Origin: Ferruginibacter sp.
GTDB lineage: Bacteria > Bacteroidota > Bacteroidia > Chitinophagales > Chitinophagaceae
Direction: 5' to 3'
DNA length: 55,645 bases
Assembly (NCBI GenBank): GCA_025362235.1
Contig: JANYGZ010000037.1
Span: 1 to 55,645 of the forward strand
Shown here: in pieces, positions 47,759-55,645 of the stretch
Numbering within the stretch: position 1 is the stretch's first letter
How the letters are laid out: every line of letters starts with the position of its first letter
Notes under the pieces: generated by a model
What the model saw: the letters and a program-made list of their open reading frames with translations, nothing else
Databases searched by the model: none
What the model was told of the DNA's origin: nothing
Made by a program: the position numbers and the translations under genes

Positions 47759-50202
47759 AATGGATAAGCTAATCCAATACTAAAATTATAATTATTATAT
47801 CGCCAGGTTCGATATTCCTCTCCTTTATTAAATAAATTATTGAAGGTAACTCCGGGTAATTGCCATCCTGCATTTTCCAGTATGTCGGGCCGCTTAAATC
47901 TGAAACCAAAGTCAAAGCGTAAAATAACATAATTAAAATCAAACCTAAAACCAGTACCAAGGCTTACGCCCAATTGATTATATAAATTCTTAAATTGAAA
48001 CTGAAGGTCACTTGGCCCGGCGCTTGGATTGGGATTTCTAAATGTCCATACGTTACCAATATCGGCAAATAAGGCCCATTTTAAAATTAACGAATTGGGA
48101 ATAATTTGAAAAAGGTCCCTGCGGTATTCAAAATTAGCTTCAATTCTAATATCGCCGGACCGGTCGTTCTGAACATCGTCTGGACTTCCCTGGGGCCTTG
48201 CACCAGGCCCAATACCCCTTATGGGCCAACCTCTCATACTGTTGTATCCACCTTCGTAATATTGTTTAAAAAAGGGCAATGTGGCGCTATCGCCATTACC
48301 AAAAGGAACACCAACTCCAACAAACCCCCTGAAAACTCTTGCTGATTTTGGCTTGGTAATAGCAAAAGTATATTCTCCATCTGCTTTTATATATTGGCTT
48401 AATTCTTTTCCAAAAAGCCCTATTGTACCAAGTATCAAGCCCGATACTTCAATATTGGTTCTGAAAGTATGTTGCCAGTTGAGATGTTTTGGATTAATAT
48501 ATGTAGTTGAATATCCATAAGAGCTGCCAATAATCAATGTAGTATTATACGAATAACGCAGGTAAGGGTTTTCATTAAGGATATTTGTAAAACTATCGGT
48601 TTGATTAAAAAGGTATGAATATTCGAGGTTAGGGAATTTGATAATATTTGTTGTGTTTATCTTATTGCTCCATTCATTGCCAAATGCCAATACAGTAGCA
48701 AATTGATTAAACAGGTCAATTCTTTTAATATAGGACGGCCTGAAGTTGATAAAAGTCTGATGCGATATAGGGTCGCTTAAGTTTACCCAGCTTTTTGGTA
48801 TTAAGTTGATAGGCCCCAGTAAACGGGGAAACGCAATTGTATTTGAATAGCTGATTTCATTTGAGTTCACAGCCTGGCTTGTTCCGAGCTTGCCTAAATT
48901 AAACTCCGCACCCAAACCCAGCGTATGTGTCATTTTAATGGCTTCCTTATGGATGTTTCTGTTTTGTAAAGATAAGTTGGTATGTAAACCTAAAAGGTTG
49001 CCTGCGTTAAATGTACCGGCAGTATTGTTGCTGTTGTTTGCAGAATAACTAGCTTCAATAGTCGCTTCAAATCCATATTTTTTTGCAGGTATCATTTGCA
49101 TAACCATGTCAAGTTTACCGATACTGTCTTTGTTTTCAACAGCCCTGATATTTACATTTTGCCATACAGCCATTTTAGAAAGATTGCTCATTGTTTTGGC
49201 ATAACTGGTATGGCTGAATATGTCTCCTTTTTTGAAATATATATTTCGGGTTAAAAAACTGTTACTAAATAGCTTTTCATGATAGCGGATATAATAGCCT
49301 TTTATCTTTGTTGTATCTTCTATAAAGTTTGCCAGACTGGCAGAATCATCGCCTCTGTAATCCGGATAAATATAGATGTTGTTGATAAGAAATTTCTGGA
49401 ACTTTACACTATCAGAAAGCGGGTTTAAAATCATTGCCAGTTTAATAGTTGGTTTATTTCTTTTTTCACTTTCTTCTGCCAATAAACGGATGTTTTCAAA
49501 CGGGTCTGTAGAAACAGTTGTCAATGATTGGATACTTGTATCGCCCCTTACTTTTAAGTCTTCCGAAGAAAATTTATAATAACCATTATTGCGGTATAAA
49601 TTTACAAGCCGGTTAATTTCACCCAGTATATTTGTTTTATTAACAGCAGTATTTTCTACCAAAGCAGACGCTGGTTTTGTCTTTTCTGCCAACAACTGAA
49701 GGTCAGGTTTATTTAACTTGTAAATAATGGTATCAATTAATGTGGGGTTACCGGCTTCAACAATATATTTTACTGATACCCGCTGTTGTTTTTCCCATTT
49801 TAATTTAAAACCATATCTTTTTAAAACAGTTTTATTTACTGTATCAATTTTCACTGAATCTTTGGCCTGGTAATAACCAAGGTGCCCCATGGAGCCAATC
49901 ATATTTCTGGCACTCTGATAAGTATAAGCAGTGTCATAAACAGCAGGGCGCATAACAGAATGAAATACGAATAATAAATCTTTTACAATAACCTGTGCGC
50001 TATCTTCCAGCTGGCCATACAAACGCTGCTTTACTATATTTCTATCTTCGTTATTAAAATGGCCGCCTTTAATATCAATGGTGTTATTATAAAGAAAGGG
50101 CTTATTTTTTTGATACTTTCGTGGTGTTGTACAGGAGCAAAGAATTATGGATACGAAAAAAATATTTTTCAACCCATTCAAAAATTTTGTTTTTTCAACC
50201 AC
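47755..50202 (-). CDS. tamL: TamL-like BamA/TamA-family outer-membrane lipoprotein
   Basis: 815 residues from GTG at 50202. The signal ends in LCSC with the lipidation Cys at residue 24, the lipobox seen in Bacteroidota TamL. POTRA-like segments occupy about 35-400, with the first part NNTIDIKGGHFNNEDR, and the C-terminal beta-barrel carries the motif YYEGGYNSMRGWP and ends in Phe. It is a TamA relative that replaces TamA in Bacteroidota and helps build the outer membrane together with TamB, which is not in the window. Divergent from the methyltransferase, with 33 bases between. Confidence 0.9.
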   Translation of the reverse strand: MVEKTKFLNGLKNIFFVSIILCSCTTPRKYQKNKPFLYNNTIDIKGGHFNNEDRNIVKQRLYGQLEDSAQVIVKDLLFVFHSVMRPAVYDTAYTYQSARNMIGSMGHLGYYQAKDSVKIDTVNKTVLKRYGFKLKWEKQQRVSVKYIVEAGNPTLIDTIIYKLNKPDLQLLAEKTKPASALVENTAVNKTNILGEINRLVNLYRNNGYYKFSSEDLKVRGDTSIQSLTTVSTDPFENIRLLAEESEKRNKPTIKLAMILNPLSDSVKFQKFLINNIYIYPDYRGDDSASLANFIEDTTKIKGYYIRYHEKLFSNSFLTRNIYFKKGDIFSHTSYAKTMSNLSKMAVWQNVNIRAVENKDSIGKLDMVMQMIPAKKYGFEATIEASYSANNSNNTAGTFNAGNLLGLHTNLSLQNRNIHKEAIKMTHTLGLGAEFNLGKLGTSQAVNSNEISYSNTIAFPRLLGPINLIPKSWVNLSDPISHQTFINFRPSYIKRIDLFNQFATVLAFGNEWSNKINTTNIIKFPNLEYSYLFNQTDSFTNILNENPYLRYSYNTTLIIGSSYGYSTTYINPKHLNWQHTFRTNIEVSGLILGTIGLFGKELSQYIKADGEYTFAITKPKSARVFRGFVGVGVPFGNGDSATLPFFKQYYEGGYNSMRGWPIRGIGPGARPQGSPDDVQNDRSGDIRIEANFEYRRDLFQIIPNSLILKWALFADIGNVWTFRNPNPSAGPSDLQFQFKNLYNQLGVSLGTGFRFDFNYVILRFDFGFRFKRPDILENAGWQLPGVTFNNLFNKGEEYRTWRYNNYNFSIGLAYPF

Positions 50203-50235
50203 ACTAATTAATATATATAAATTTTTAATAGAACT

Positions 50236-50970
50236 ATGTTAAGCAAAACATATACCAAATATATCCAAAGTTTACACCATAAAAAATTTAGAGATACGGA
50301 AAATGTATTTATAGCCGAAGGTAGTAAAGTAGTAATGGAATTATTGAAATCAGGTACAATTTCATGCGAAATGATTGTAGGTTTAACAGAATGGATGCAA
50401 CAAAATGAAGTGTTGATACGAAAATATTATACAGGCCCATTGCAGGTTATTGAGCATTTTGAACTGGAGAAAATATCAGCACTAACCACCCCCAACCAGG
50501 TATTGGCCGTTTTTAAAAAATGTAAAAAAACTACCGATGTAAAAGGGAAATTATGCATCATGTTAGATACTATACAAGATCCGGGAAACCTTGGAACAAT
50601 CATCAGAATTGCAGATTGGTTTGGTATACAATCTATTCTTTGCTCAGAAGATTGTGCGGATATGTATAATCCAAAAGTAGTGCAGAGTACCATGGGCAGT
50701 TTGTGCAGGGTTGAAATGGTGTATACTAACCTGGTAGTATGGATGCAAAAAAACAATAGTATAAAAACCTATGCTGCTACATTAAGTGGAAAAAAAGTCA
50801 GCGAGTTAAAAGGGTTAACAGAGGGTATCATTATTATTGGCAATGAGTCTAAGGGCATCAGTGACGAAATAATGCAATTGTGTACCCAAAAAATAACCAT
50901 CCCAAAAACCGGACAGGCAGAATCATTAAATGCGGCTGTAGCTGCAGGAATTATTCTATCACATTTGTAA
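50236..50970 (+). CDS. SpoU/TrmH-family RNA methyltransferase
   Basis: 244 residues. Motif 1 is LDTIQDPGNLGTIIRIAD, motif 2 is IIIGNESKGIS and motif 3 is IPKTGQAESLNAAVAAGIIL, the knotted SPOUT core. The N-terminal about 95 residues form the substrate-binding domain typical of 2'-O-methylating enzymes. The target could be 23S rRNA (as for RlmB) or a tRNA; this cannot be decided here. Start ATG at 50236, divergent from tamL. Confidence 0.93.
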   Translation: MLSKTYTKYIQSLHHKKFRDTENVFIAEGSKVVMELLKSGTISCEMIVGLTEWMQQNEVLIRKYYTGPLQVIEHFELEKISALTTPNQVLAVFKKCKKTTDVKGKLCIMLDTIQDPGNLGTIIRIADWFGIQSILCSEDCADMYNPKVVQSTMGSLCRVEMVYTNLVVWMQKNNSIKTYAATLSGKKVSELKGLTEGIIIIGNESKGISDEIMQLCTQKITIPKTGQAESLNAAVAAGIILSHL

Positions 50971-50986
50971 ATGGTAAGCAAAAAAA

Positions 50987-52216
50987 TTACCTGAACTGTA
51001 TGGCTTTTACCGGTTTTATTTTTTTTACCAGCAGGGTAGGAATAATAAGCGTGGCAAAACAAATGGCCAGTGTAACAATATCAACAAGCACAACCTGCCA
51101 CCACACTACATCTGCATGCGCTGCGGCCATATAATAAGCTTCTTCATTTAATTTAATAAAATTTGTTTTTTGCTGCAAAAAGCAAATGCCCACGCCTAAA
51201 GCTGTACCCAGCACAATGCCGGTAATGGCTATTAAAGAGGTATTGTATAAAAATATTTTTTGTACCATCCAGTCACTGGCACCCACAGCTTTTAATATGC
51301 CTGTCATTTTTGTTCTTTCCAAAACAATAATCAACAAACAGGTAATAAGGTTTACAATGGCTACAATCATCATAATGCCCATCAAAATAAATTTTATCCT
51401 GTTTTGCAGTTCAAGCCAGTCAAATATATTCGAATACATTTCTTTTATTGTCTTGCTGCTCCACCCCTGTGGCGTTAATTCTTTTATGAGTGTGGCAACG
51501 GTATCAGTTTGTGTATAATCGTTTAAATATACTTCGTAACCGCCTATCTGGCCGGGCTTCCAGTCGTTCATGCGCCTTATCAGGTTAATATCGCACAGCC
51601 CGAATTGGTTATCATATTCTTCAATGGAAGTTTTAAAAATACCGGCTACTTTTAATTTTCTAGGGCGTTTGCTTCCATCCGGCTGTATAAAAAAAGAAAG
51701 CAGGCTATCGTTTACCTTTACGTTTAGCTGGTTAGCGATATAGGCAGAAATATTTATTTCTCTGCTGTAGCCGCTATCAGTAAAGGATAACCATTTGCCT
51801 TGTTGTAAAAAGGGGTTGAGCCTTCTGTAATTAAATGACGAATCGATACCCTTTAATAAAATACTTTCAATATCAGAGCCATTGGTTAATATCACCGATT
51901 TGGTGGCATATCTTTCAATGGTTTTAACCTGCGGCAGATTTCGAACAATATTTTCTACTGTATCATTTTTTAAAATGGGGTATTGTTCTGCAATGCTTAC
52001 CCTGTTTTCAATATCCTGCTGTACATGTATATGGCCCCAGAAACTAAAAATTTTATTGCTGATCACATTTTCAAAACCATTTACAAAACTCAACGCCACT
52101 ATCATTACCGCAACGCTGAGGGTAGTGGCACCAATGGCCAGCCGGATGATAAAACGTGAAAAAGTATTTTGCCGGTTAAAGGCAATTCGCTTTGCTATAA
52201 AGGCAGATATATTCAA
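50987..52216 (-). CDS. ABC transporter permease, LolC/LolE-like
   Basis: 409 residues with the FtsX/MacB permease plan: one N-terminal helix (about 22-45), a large periplasmic region (about 46-270), and three C-terminal helices (about 275-395) containing [19 protein letters not shown]. LolCE releases outer-membrane lipoproteins from the inner membrane. The start is TTG at 52216 ([17 protein letters not shown]), because no earlier ATG exists and the TTG gives the typical IAKR beginning. No ATP-binding subunit lies beside it. Confidence 0.87.
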   Translation of the reverse strand: MNISAFIAKRIAFNRQNTFSRFIIRLAIGATTLSVAVMIVALSFVNGFENVISNKIFSFWGHIHVQQDIENRVSIAEQYPILKNDTVENIVRNLPQVKTIERYATKSVILTNGSDIESILLKGIDSSFNYRRLNPFLQQGKWLSFTDSGYSREINISAYIANQLNVKVNDSLLSFFIQPDGSKRPRKLKVAGIFKTSIEEYDNQFGLCDINLIRRMNDWKPGQIGGYEVYLNDYTQTDTVATLIKELTPQGWSSKTIKEMYSNIFDWLELQNRIKFILMGIMMIVAIVNLITCLLIIVLERTKMTGILKAVGASDWMVQKIFLYNTSLIAITGIVLGTALGVGICFLQQKTNFIKLNEEAYYMAAAHADVVWWQVVLVDIVTLAICFATLIIPTLLVKKIKPVKAIQFR

Positions 52217-52263
52217 TCGGCATATTTTTGGTATCTTTCAAAAGTAAATATTTTAATAACTAC

Positions 52264-53547
52264 ATGCGTCATTTAAAATTTATTACTGTACCATTCTTTT
52301 TGTTATTGATTGTACAGCCATTATGTGCACAGATAAACCCGGATGTTATATACGATAATAATATCCGTTCGGTACGTTTTCATTTGTACGGCGACCAGGA
52401 ATCAATGGCCATTTATAAACTTAACAGCGGCGAAAGGGTAGAGCTGGATTTTGATGATATTGATACAAGAGTTAAGAGTTATTATTACGCATATCAGTTA
52501 TGCGACTACAACTGGCAACCGGTTAATGTAAGCCCGTTCGACTTTGTAAAAGGCTTTACCCAGCAGCGCATTCCCAATTACCGTTTTTCGTCTATTGCCA
52601 ATACAAGGTATATACATTACCAGGCTGTATTGCCCGAAACAAATTGTTTGCCTACCCGAAGTGGAAATTATTTAATAAAAGTTTTTTTGGATGGTGATAC
52701 AAGCAGAACAGTTTTTACAAGAGCATTGCTGGTACTTAATTCTATGGCCACAGTAACGGCAAAGGTTTTACAGCCATTTAGTCCGGGTACTTTTAATACA
52801 CATCAGCACATACAATTTACTGCAAGTGTAAATGGTTTAAATGCTTCCAATGCCAGCCAGCAAATAAAAGTAATAGTACTGCAAAATAACCGTTGGGACA
52901 ATGCGCAAGGAAATGTATTGCCAACCTTTATAAGAAATAATTCACTGGAATACAGTAACCAAAATGCATTTGTATTTCCTGGGGATAAAGAATGGCGCTG
53001 GCTCGATTTGAGAAGTTTTCGTTTACTGAGCGACAGGATTGACAGTGCGAATATAAAACGGACCGACATTTATTTAAAACCGGATGTGGACAGAAGCAGC
53101 CAGCGATATACGTATTATGCTGATCTGGATGGCAAGTATGTAATTACAACGTACGAAAGTATAAACCCCATGTGGCAGGGCGATTATGCCAATGTACATT
53201 TTAAATTTGCACCACCTGAACAAAAACTTTATGCCGGCAAAGACCTATATTTAATTGGCCAGTTAACAGATTATGGGTTAAATGAAAACACAAAAATGCA
53301 GTTCAATGCCAATAAAGGGTATTACGAATGCAGCCTGTTTTTAAAACAGGGTTATTACAGCTATGGATATACGCTGATAGATAAAAGAAATGGTACAATT
53401 GCCGAAAGCCTCGACGGTAATTACTGGGAAACTGAAAATAGTTATACCATACTGGTGTATTACAAATCTTTTACTGACCAGGCAGATGAGTTAATTGGTG
53501 TTTCAAAAATAAATACTCGCAATGATAGGCCTGGGTTTAGTTTTTGA
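52264..53547 (+). CDS. T9SS plug-domain protein (DUF5103)
   Basis: 427 residues from the ATG at 52264 (MRHLKFITVPFFLLL). An upstream TTG at 52228 would add 12 residues ahead of the signal peptide and is less likely. The signal peptide ends near LCAQ. The start NPDVIYDNNIRSVRFHLYG and the later FHLYGDQESM, FSSIANTRYIHY and FAPPEQKLYAGKDLYLIGQLTDYG fit the DUF5103 plug family, an outer-membrane component of type IX secretion in the Flavobacteriia and relatives. Together with the T9SS cargo genes it points to an active T9SS, though the core genes are not in this window. Confidence 0.86.
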   Translation: MRHLKFITVPFFLLLIVQPLCAQINPDVIYDNNIRSVRFHLYGDQESMAIYKLNSGERVELDFDDIDTRVKSYYYAYQLCDYNWQPVNVSPFDFVKGFTQQRIPNYRFSSIANTRYIHYQAVLPETNCLPTRSGNYLIKVFLDGDTSRTVFTRALLVLNSMATVTAKVLQPFSPGTFNTHQHIQFTASVNGLNASNASQQIKVIVLQNNRWDNAQGNVLPTFIRNNSLEYSNQNAFVFPGDKEWRWLDLRSFRLLSDRIDSANIKRTDIYLKPDVDRSSQRYTYYADLDGKYVITTYESINPMWQGDYANVHFKFAPPEQKLYAGKDLYLIGQLTDYGLNENTKMQFNANKGYYECSLFLKQGYYSYGYTLIDKRNGTIAESLDGNYWETENSYTILVYYKSFTDQADELIGVSKINTRNDRPGFSF

Positions 53548-53677
53548 CAGCGTTTATTTGTCTGGGAAAAAGCATCGGCGGCAAATCATTTAAATTTTCA
53601 AAACAAAAAATGGAAGAAGCATTTCAGCAAGTTATAAAGGCTCTAACCCCATAAATATTTATTATAAAATATCAACC

Positions 53678-54961
53678 ATGGCAAAACCAACATCAACCGC
53701 TTCTTCATTTACAGGCTATCAGAAATTTGCCATCTTTATACTTGCTATCACACAATTTACAGTTGTGCTCGATTTTATGGTGATGTCGCCATTAGGTGAT
53801 ATATTGATGAAAACGCTCGACATCAAACCATCGCAATTTGGTTTAGCAGTTTCAGCCTATGCATTCAGCGCTGGTATTTCGGGATTGTTAACGGCAGGCT
53901 TTGCCGATAAATTTGACCGTAAAAAATTATTACTTTTCTTTTATATAGGTTTTATTGCCGGAACATTTTTATGTGGTATTGCCAATTCGTATCCGCTGCT
54001 GGTAGGCGCCAGAATCATTACCGGTCTATTTGGTGGTGTTATAGGTTCCATCTCTATGGCTATTATTGCCGACCTGTTCGACCTGCAGCACCGTGGCCGT
54101 GTGATGGGATTTTTACAAATGGGTTTTGGCGCAAGCCAGGTGCTGGGGATACCAATAGGTTTGTATCTGGCTAATAGTTGGGGCTGGCATGCGCCGTTTT
54201 TATGGATAGCCGGTATGGCCGTAATTGTAACGGTGTTAATTGCGATTAAGCTACAACCGATTACTAAACACCTGGCCATGCAGCAAGACAGATCTGCCTT
54301 TGCACATTTATGGCATACAGTTGCTAAAAAAGATTACCGCATTGGTTTTACTGCAACCGCGTTACTCAGTATCGGAGGATTTATGATGATGCCTTTTGGA
54401 AGCGCATTTGCCATTAATAATTTACATATTACACAACACCAGTTGCCTATTATTTTTATGGTATCTGGCCTAAGCTCCCTTATAATAATGCCGCTGATAG
54501 GTAAACTGGCTGACAAAATAGATAAGTTTAAAATATTTGCTATTGCCTCTGCGTGGATGATTGTGATGGTAATAGTGTATACAAATCTTGGCCCGACGCC
54601 GCTCGCTTTGGTGATTGTTTTAAATGTGCTTATGATGAGTGGCATTATGAGCAGGATGATTCCTTCCACCGCTTTGGTAACCGGCATACCTGTATTGCAG
54701 GATCGTGGCGCTTTTATGAGTATCAATTCTTCCCTACAACAAATAGCCGGCGGTGTTGCGGCAGCCGTTGCCGGAATGATTATAGTACAAAAAGATAAAT
54801 TCAGCCCACTGGAACATTACAATACTTTGGGATATATAATTGTAGGTATTAGTTTTGTAGGTGTTTACATGATATATCGTGTAAGTAATATGGTAAAGAA
54901 TAGGGCAGCCGCTGCATCACTGCAAAAAGGAGAGCCAATAATTACCATTGCGGAAATTTGA
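53678..54961 (+). CDS. MFS transporter (DHA1-type)
   Basis: 427 residues with 12 predicted helices and the loop 2-3 motif A (GFADKFDRKK). Typical proton-coupled efflux or uptake permease; substrate unknown. Sequences such as VVLDFMVMSPLGDILM in helix 1 and GARIITGLFGGVIGSISMAI in helix 4 are like those of sugar or drug exporters. Start ATG at 53678. A 14-codon frame at 53610-53654 upstream is not convincing. Monocistronic. Confidence 0.93.
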   Translation: MAKPTSTASSFTGYQKFAIFILAITQFTVVLDFMVMSPLGDILMKTLDIKPSQFGLAVSAYAFSAGISGLLTAGFADKFDRKKLLLFFYIGFIAGTFLCGIANSYPLLVGARIITGLFGGVIGSISMAIIADLFDLQHRGRVMGFLQMGFGASQVLGIPIGLYLANSWGWHAPFLWIAGMAVIVTVLIAIKLQPITKHLAMQQDRSAFAHLWHTVAKKDYRIGFTATALLSIGGFMMMPFGSAFAINNLHITQHQLPIIFMVSGLSSLIIMPLIGKLADKIDKFKIFAIASAWMIVMVIVYTNLGPTPLALVIVLNVLMMSGIMSRMIPSTALVTGIPVLQDRGAFMSINSSLQQIAGGVAAAVAGMIIVQKDKFSPLEHYNTLGYIIVGISFVGVYMIYRVSNMVKNRAAAASLQKGEPIITIAEI

Positions 54962-54972
54962 TGAAACATTTC

Positions 54973-54995
54973 CTCAGTCTCATGCTGAGTTTATT
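54973..54995 (+). terminator. Weak terminator after the MFS gene
   Basis: A 5-bp stem CTCAG / CTGAG (54973-54989) with a 7-base loop is followed by TTTATT. Short stem, so only a weak candidate. Confidence 0.3.
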
Positions 54996-55153
54996 TATTA
55001 ACAATTCCCTTTTTTTAACGGCAATTTTTTTAATAATGGGCGCCGTTCTATAACCAATATTTTATACTCAATAGATTCTTTTTTCTCTGACACTATATAG
55101 GTATTTACAATAAATGAGAACGGCAAACGTTTAATTATTATAGTAGATTTCTG

Positions 55154-55161
55154 TAAATCTG
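55154..55161 (+). promoter_or_regulatory. Putative promoter of the small lipoprotein gene
   Basis: TAAATCTG is one mismatch from TAnnTTTG and sits 20 bases after a TTTA (55130-55133), close to the usual -33/-7 spacing. The GTG start is 32 bases downstream. Confidence 0.4.
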
Positions 55162-55192
55162 TACAACCCTTACCTAACTAAAAAATAAACCT

Positions 55193-55321
55193 GTGAAAAA
55201 CTATTTCAGCAAATTAATCCTGGTACTCGTATTATTTATATTACTCTTATCTGCATGCAATCCTTCCCGTCAATCTATGCATAATCACGGCGTTAATAAC
55301 AGTGGTTTCAAAGGGTACTGA
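55193..55321 (+). CDS. 42-residue lipoprotein
   Basis: A short gene from GTG at 55193 to TGA at 55319-55321. The first 22 residues are a full lipoprotein signal: MKNYFSKLILVLV, a Leu/Ile/Phe-rich core, then LSAC with the lipidation Cys at residue 22. Only 20 residues remain after it (NPSRQSMHNHG then VNNSGFKGY), so the mature product is a lipid-anchored tail of 21 residues. No known family was recognised. A promoter-like TTTA-N20-TAAATCTG lies upstream and the CRISPR array starts 66 bases after the stop. Confidence rests on the strong signal. Confidence 0.6.
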   Translation: MKNYFSKLILVLVLFILLLSACNPSRQSMHNHGVNNSGFKGY

Positions 55322-55387
55322 TGGTTGTTAAACTTTAACACGTATTGCCTTGTTCTTTTTTACATAAGGCAGTCGGAACAAACCGCC

Positions 55388-55645
55388 GTTGTGATTTGCT
55401 TTCAACTTTAGTTCTTACTATTTTTACAAACAACTTACAACGGAAAGGTTTTTAAAAATGGTAAGTTGTGATTTGCTTTCAACTTTAGTTCTTACTATTT
55501 TTACAAACAACTTGCTTGTGCTATTAGCCCTGCCATCCTTAGTTGTGATTTGCTTTCAACTTTAGTTCTTACTATTTTTACAAACAACTTTAATACGTTT
55601 TCAATCCACAATTCAACTGTTGTGATTTGCTTTCAACTTTAGTTC
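55388..55645 (+). CRISPR. CRISPR array, type II-C-like, cut by the window edge
   Basis: Three complete 47-bp repeats (55388-55434, 55465-55511, 55542-55588) and the first 27 bases of a fourth (55619-55645) are identical. They are separated by three unrelated 30-bp spacers (55435-55464, 55512-55541, 55589-55618), an exact 77-bp period. The repeat begins GTTGTGATTTGCTTTCAA and ends TTACAAACAAC. Length and start match the long repeats known for Cas9 (II-C) loci of Bacteroidota. No cas gene or certain tracrRNA lies in the window; the cas genes are expected beyond the right edge. Orientation is inferred from the GTTG start. Confidence 0.95.

Noticed and set aside
53610..53654. Mini-frame of 14 codons before the MFS gene
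   Set aside because: Too short, no signal or conserved feature; chance is likely.
1..55645. tRNA, rRNA or riboswitch genes
   Set aside because: Intergenic regions were scanned by eye for tRNA arms and known riboswitch cores; none was convincing.

Overview
The window is about 55.6 kb of a low-GC chromosome from a member of the Bacteroidota, most likely a Chitinophagales/Chitinophagaceae-type organism. The evidence is type IX secretion (T9SS) C-terminal sorting domains on two very large secreted proteins, a T9SS plug-domain protein, TamL, a FadL/OmpP1-type porin, lipoproteins with Bacteroidota-style lipoboxes, and promoter -7 boxes of the form TAnnTTTG. Shine-Dalgarno sequences are rare and several starts are TTG or GTG. 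The family-level placement is inference. Almost everything is chromosomal housekeeping or envelope biology; no prophage, plasmid region, rRNA or tRNA was recognised.

Layout. 0.2-5.2 kb: a K+-dependent-type membrane pyrophosphatase, the NAD(P)HX repair enzyme and a ThuA-like lipoprotein. 5.3-12.8 kb: outer-membrane biogenesis, with an amidase, MCE/MlaD and OstA-like set on the minus strand and LptD divergent on the plus strand. 12.8-18.4 kb: a KirBac potassium channel, a methyltransferase, and a tightly packed four-gene operon (one-TM protein, multi-TM protein, hexapeptide acyltransferase, flippase). 18.4-24.5 kb: REP-like hairpins, a FUSC-family membrane protein, an MmcQ/YjbR protein and Lon. 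24.7-28.6 kb: CCA-adding enzyme family protein, pRiA4b ORF-3-like protein, a lipoprotein and MiaA, then a 107-bp palindrome built from 9-bp periodic ACAAAG units. 28.6-39.6 kb: OmpP1/FadL-like porin with its partner lipoprotein, archaeal-type ProS, and two T9SS cargo proteins (a DUF7948/GEVED protein and an M43 metalloprotease). 39.7-46.2 kb: RDD protein divergent from a SpoIIM - DUF4129 - DUF4350 - MoxR - DUF58 operon. 46.3-46.9 kb: a GxxExxY nuclease-family gene enclosed by 34-bp terminal inverted repeats. 46.9-55.3 kb: TruB, TamL, a SpoU methyltransferase, a LolC/E-type permease, the T9SS plug protein, an MFS transporter and a 42-residue lipoprotein. The window ends inside a CRISPR array (47-bp repeats, 30-bp spacers) that looks type II-C; no cas gene lies in the window.

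The most unusual points are: (1) a 612-bp unit, 46314-46925, with a GxxExxY gene and near-perfect 34-bp inverted ends made of CGCAGA units at 9-10-bp period, and a gene-less palindrome near 28.5 kb with the same design; (2) an in-frame 123-bp GC-rich triple-palindrome insertion in the lipoprotein signal of the DUF4350 gene, bounded by a 17-bp duplication; (3) CRISPR repeats that each contain TTTG-N20-TATTTTTA, close to a complete Bacteroidota promoter, with the predicted start at the repeat-spacer junction. All of these were read by eye, without database searches.
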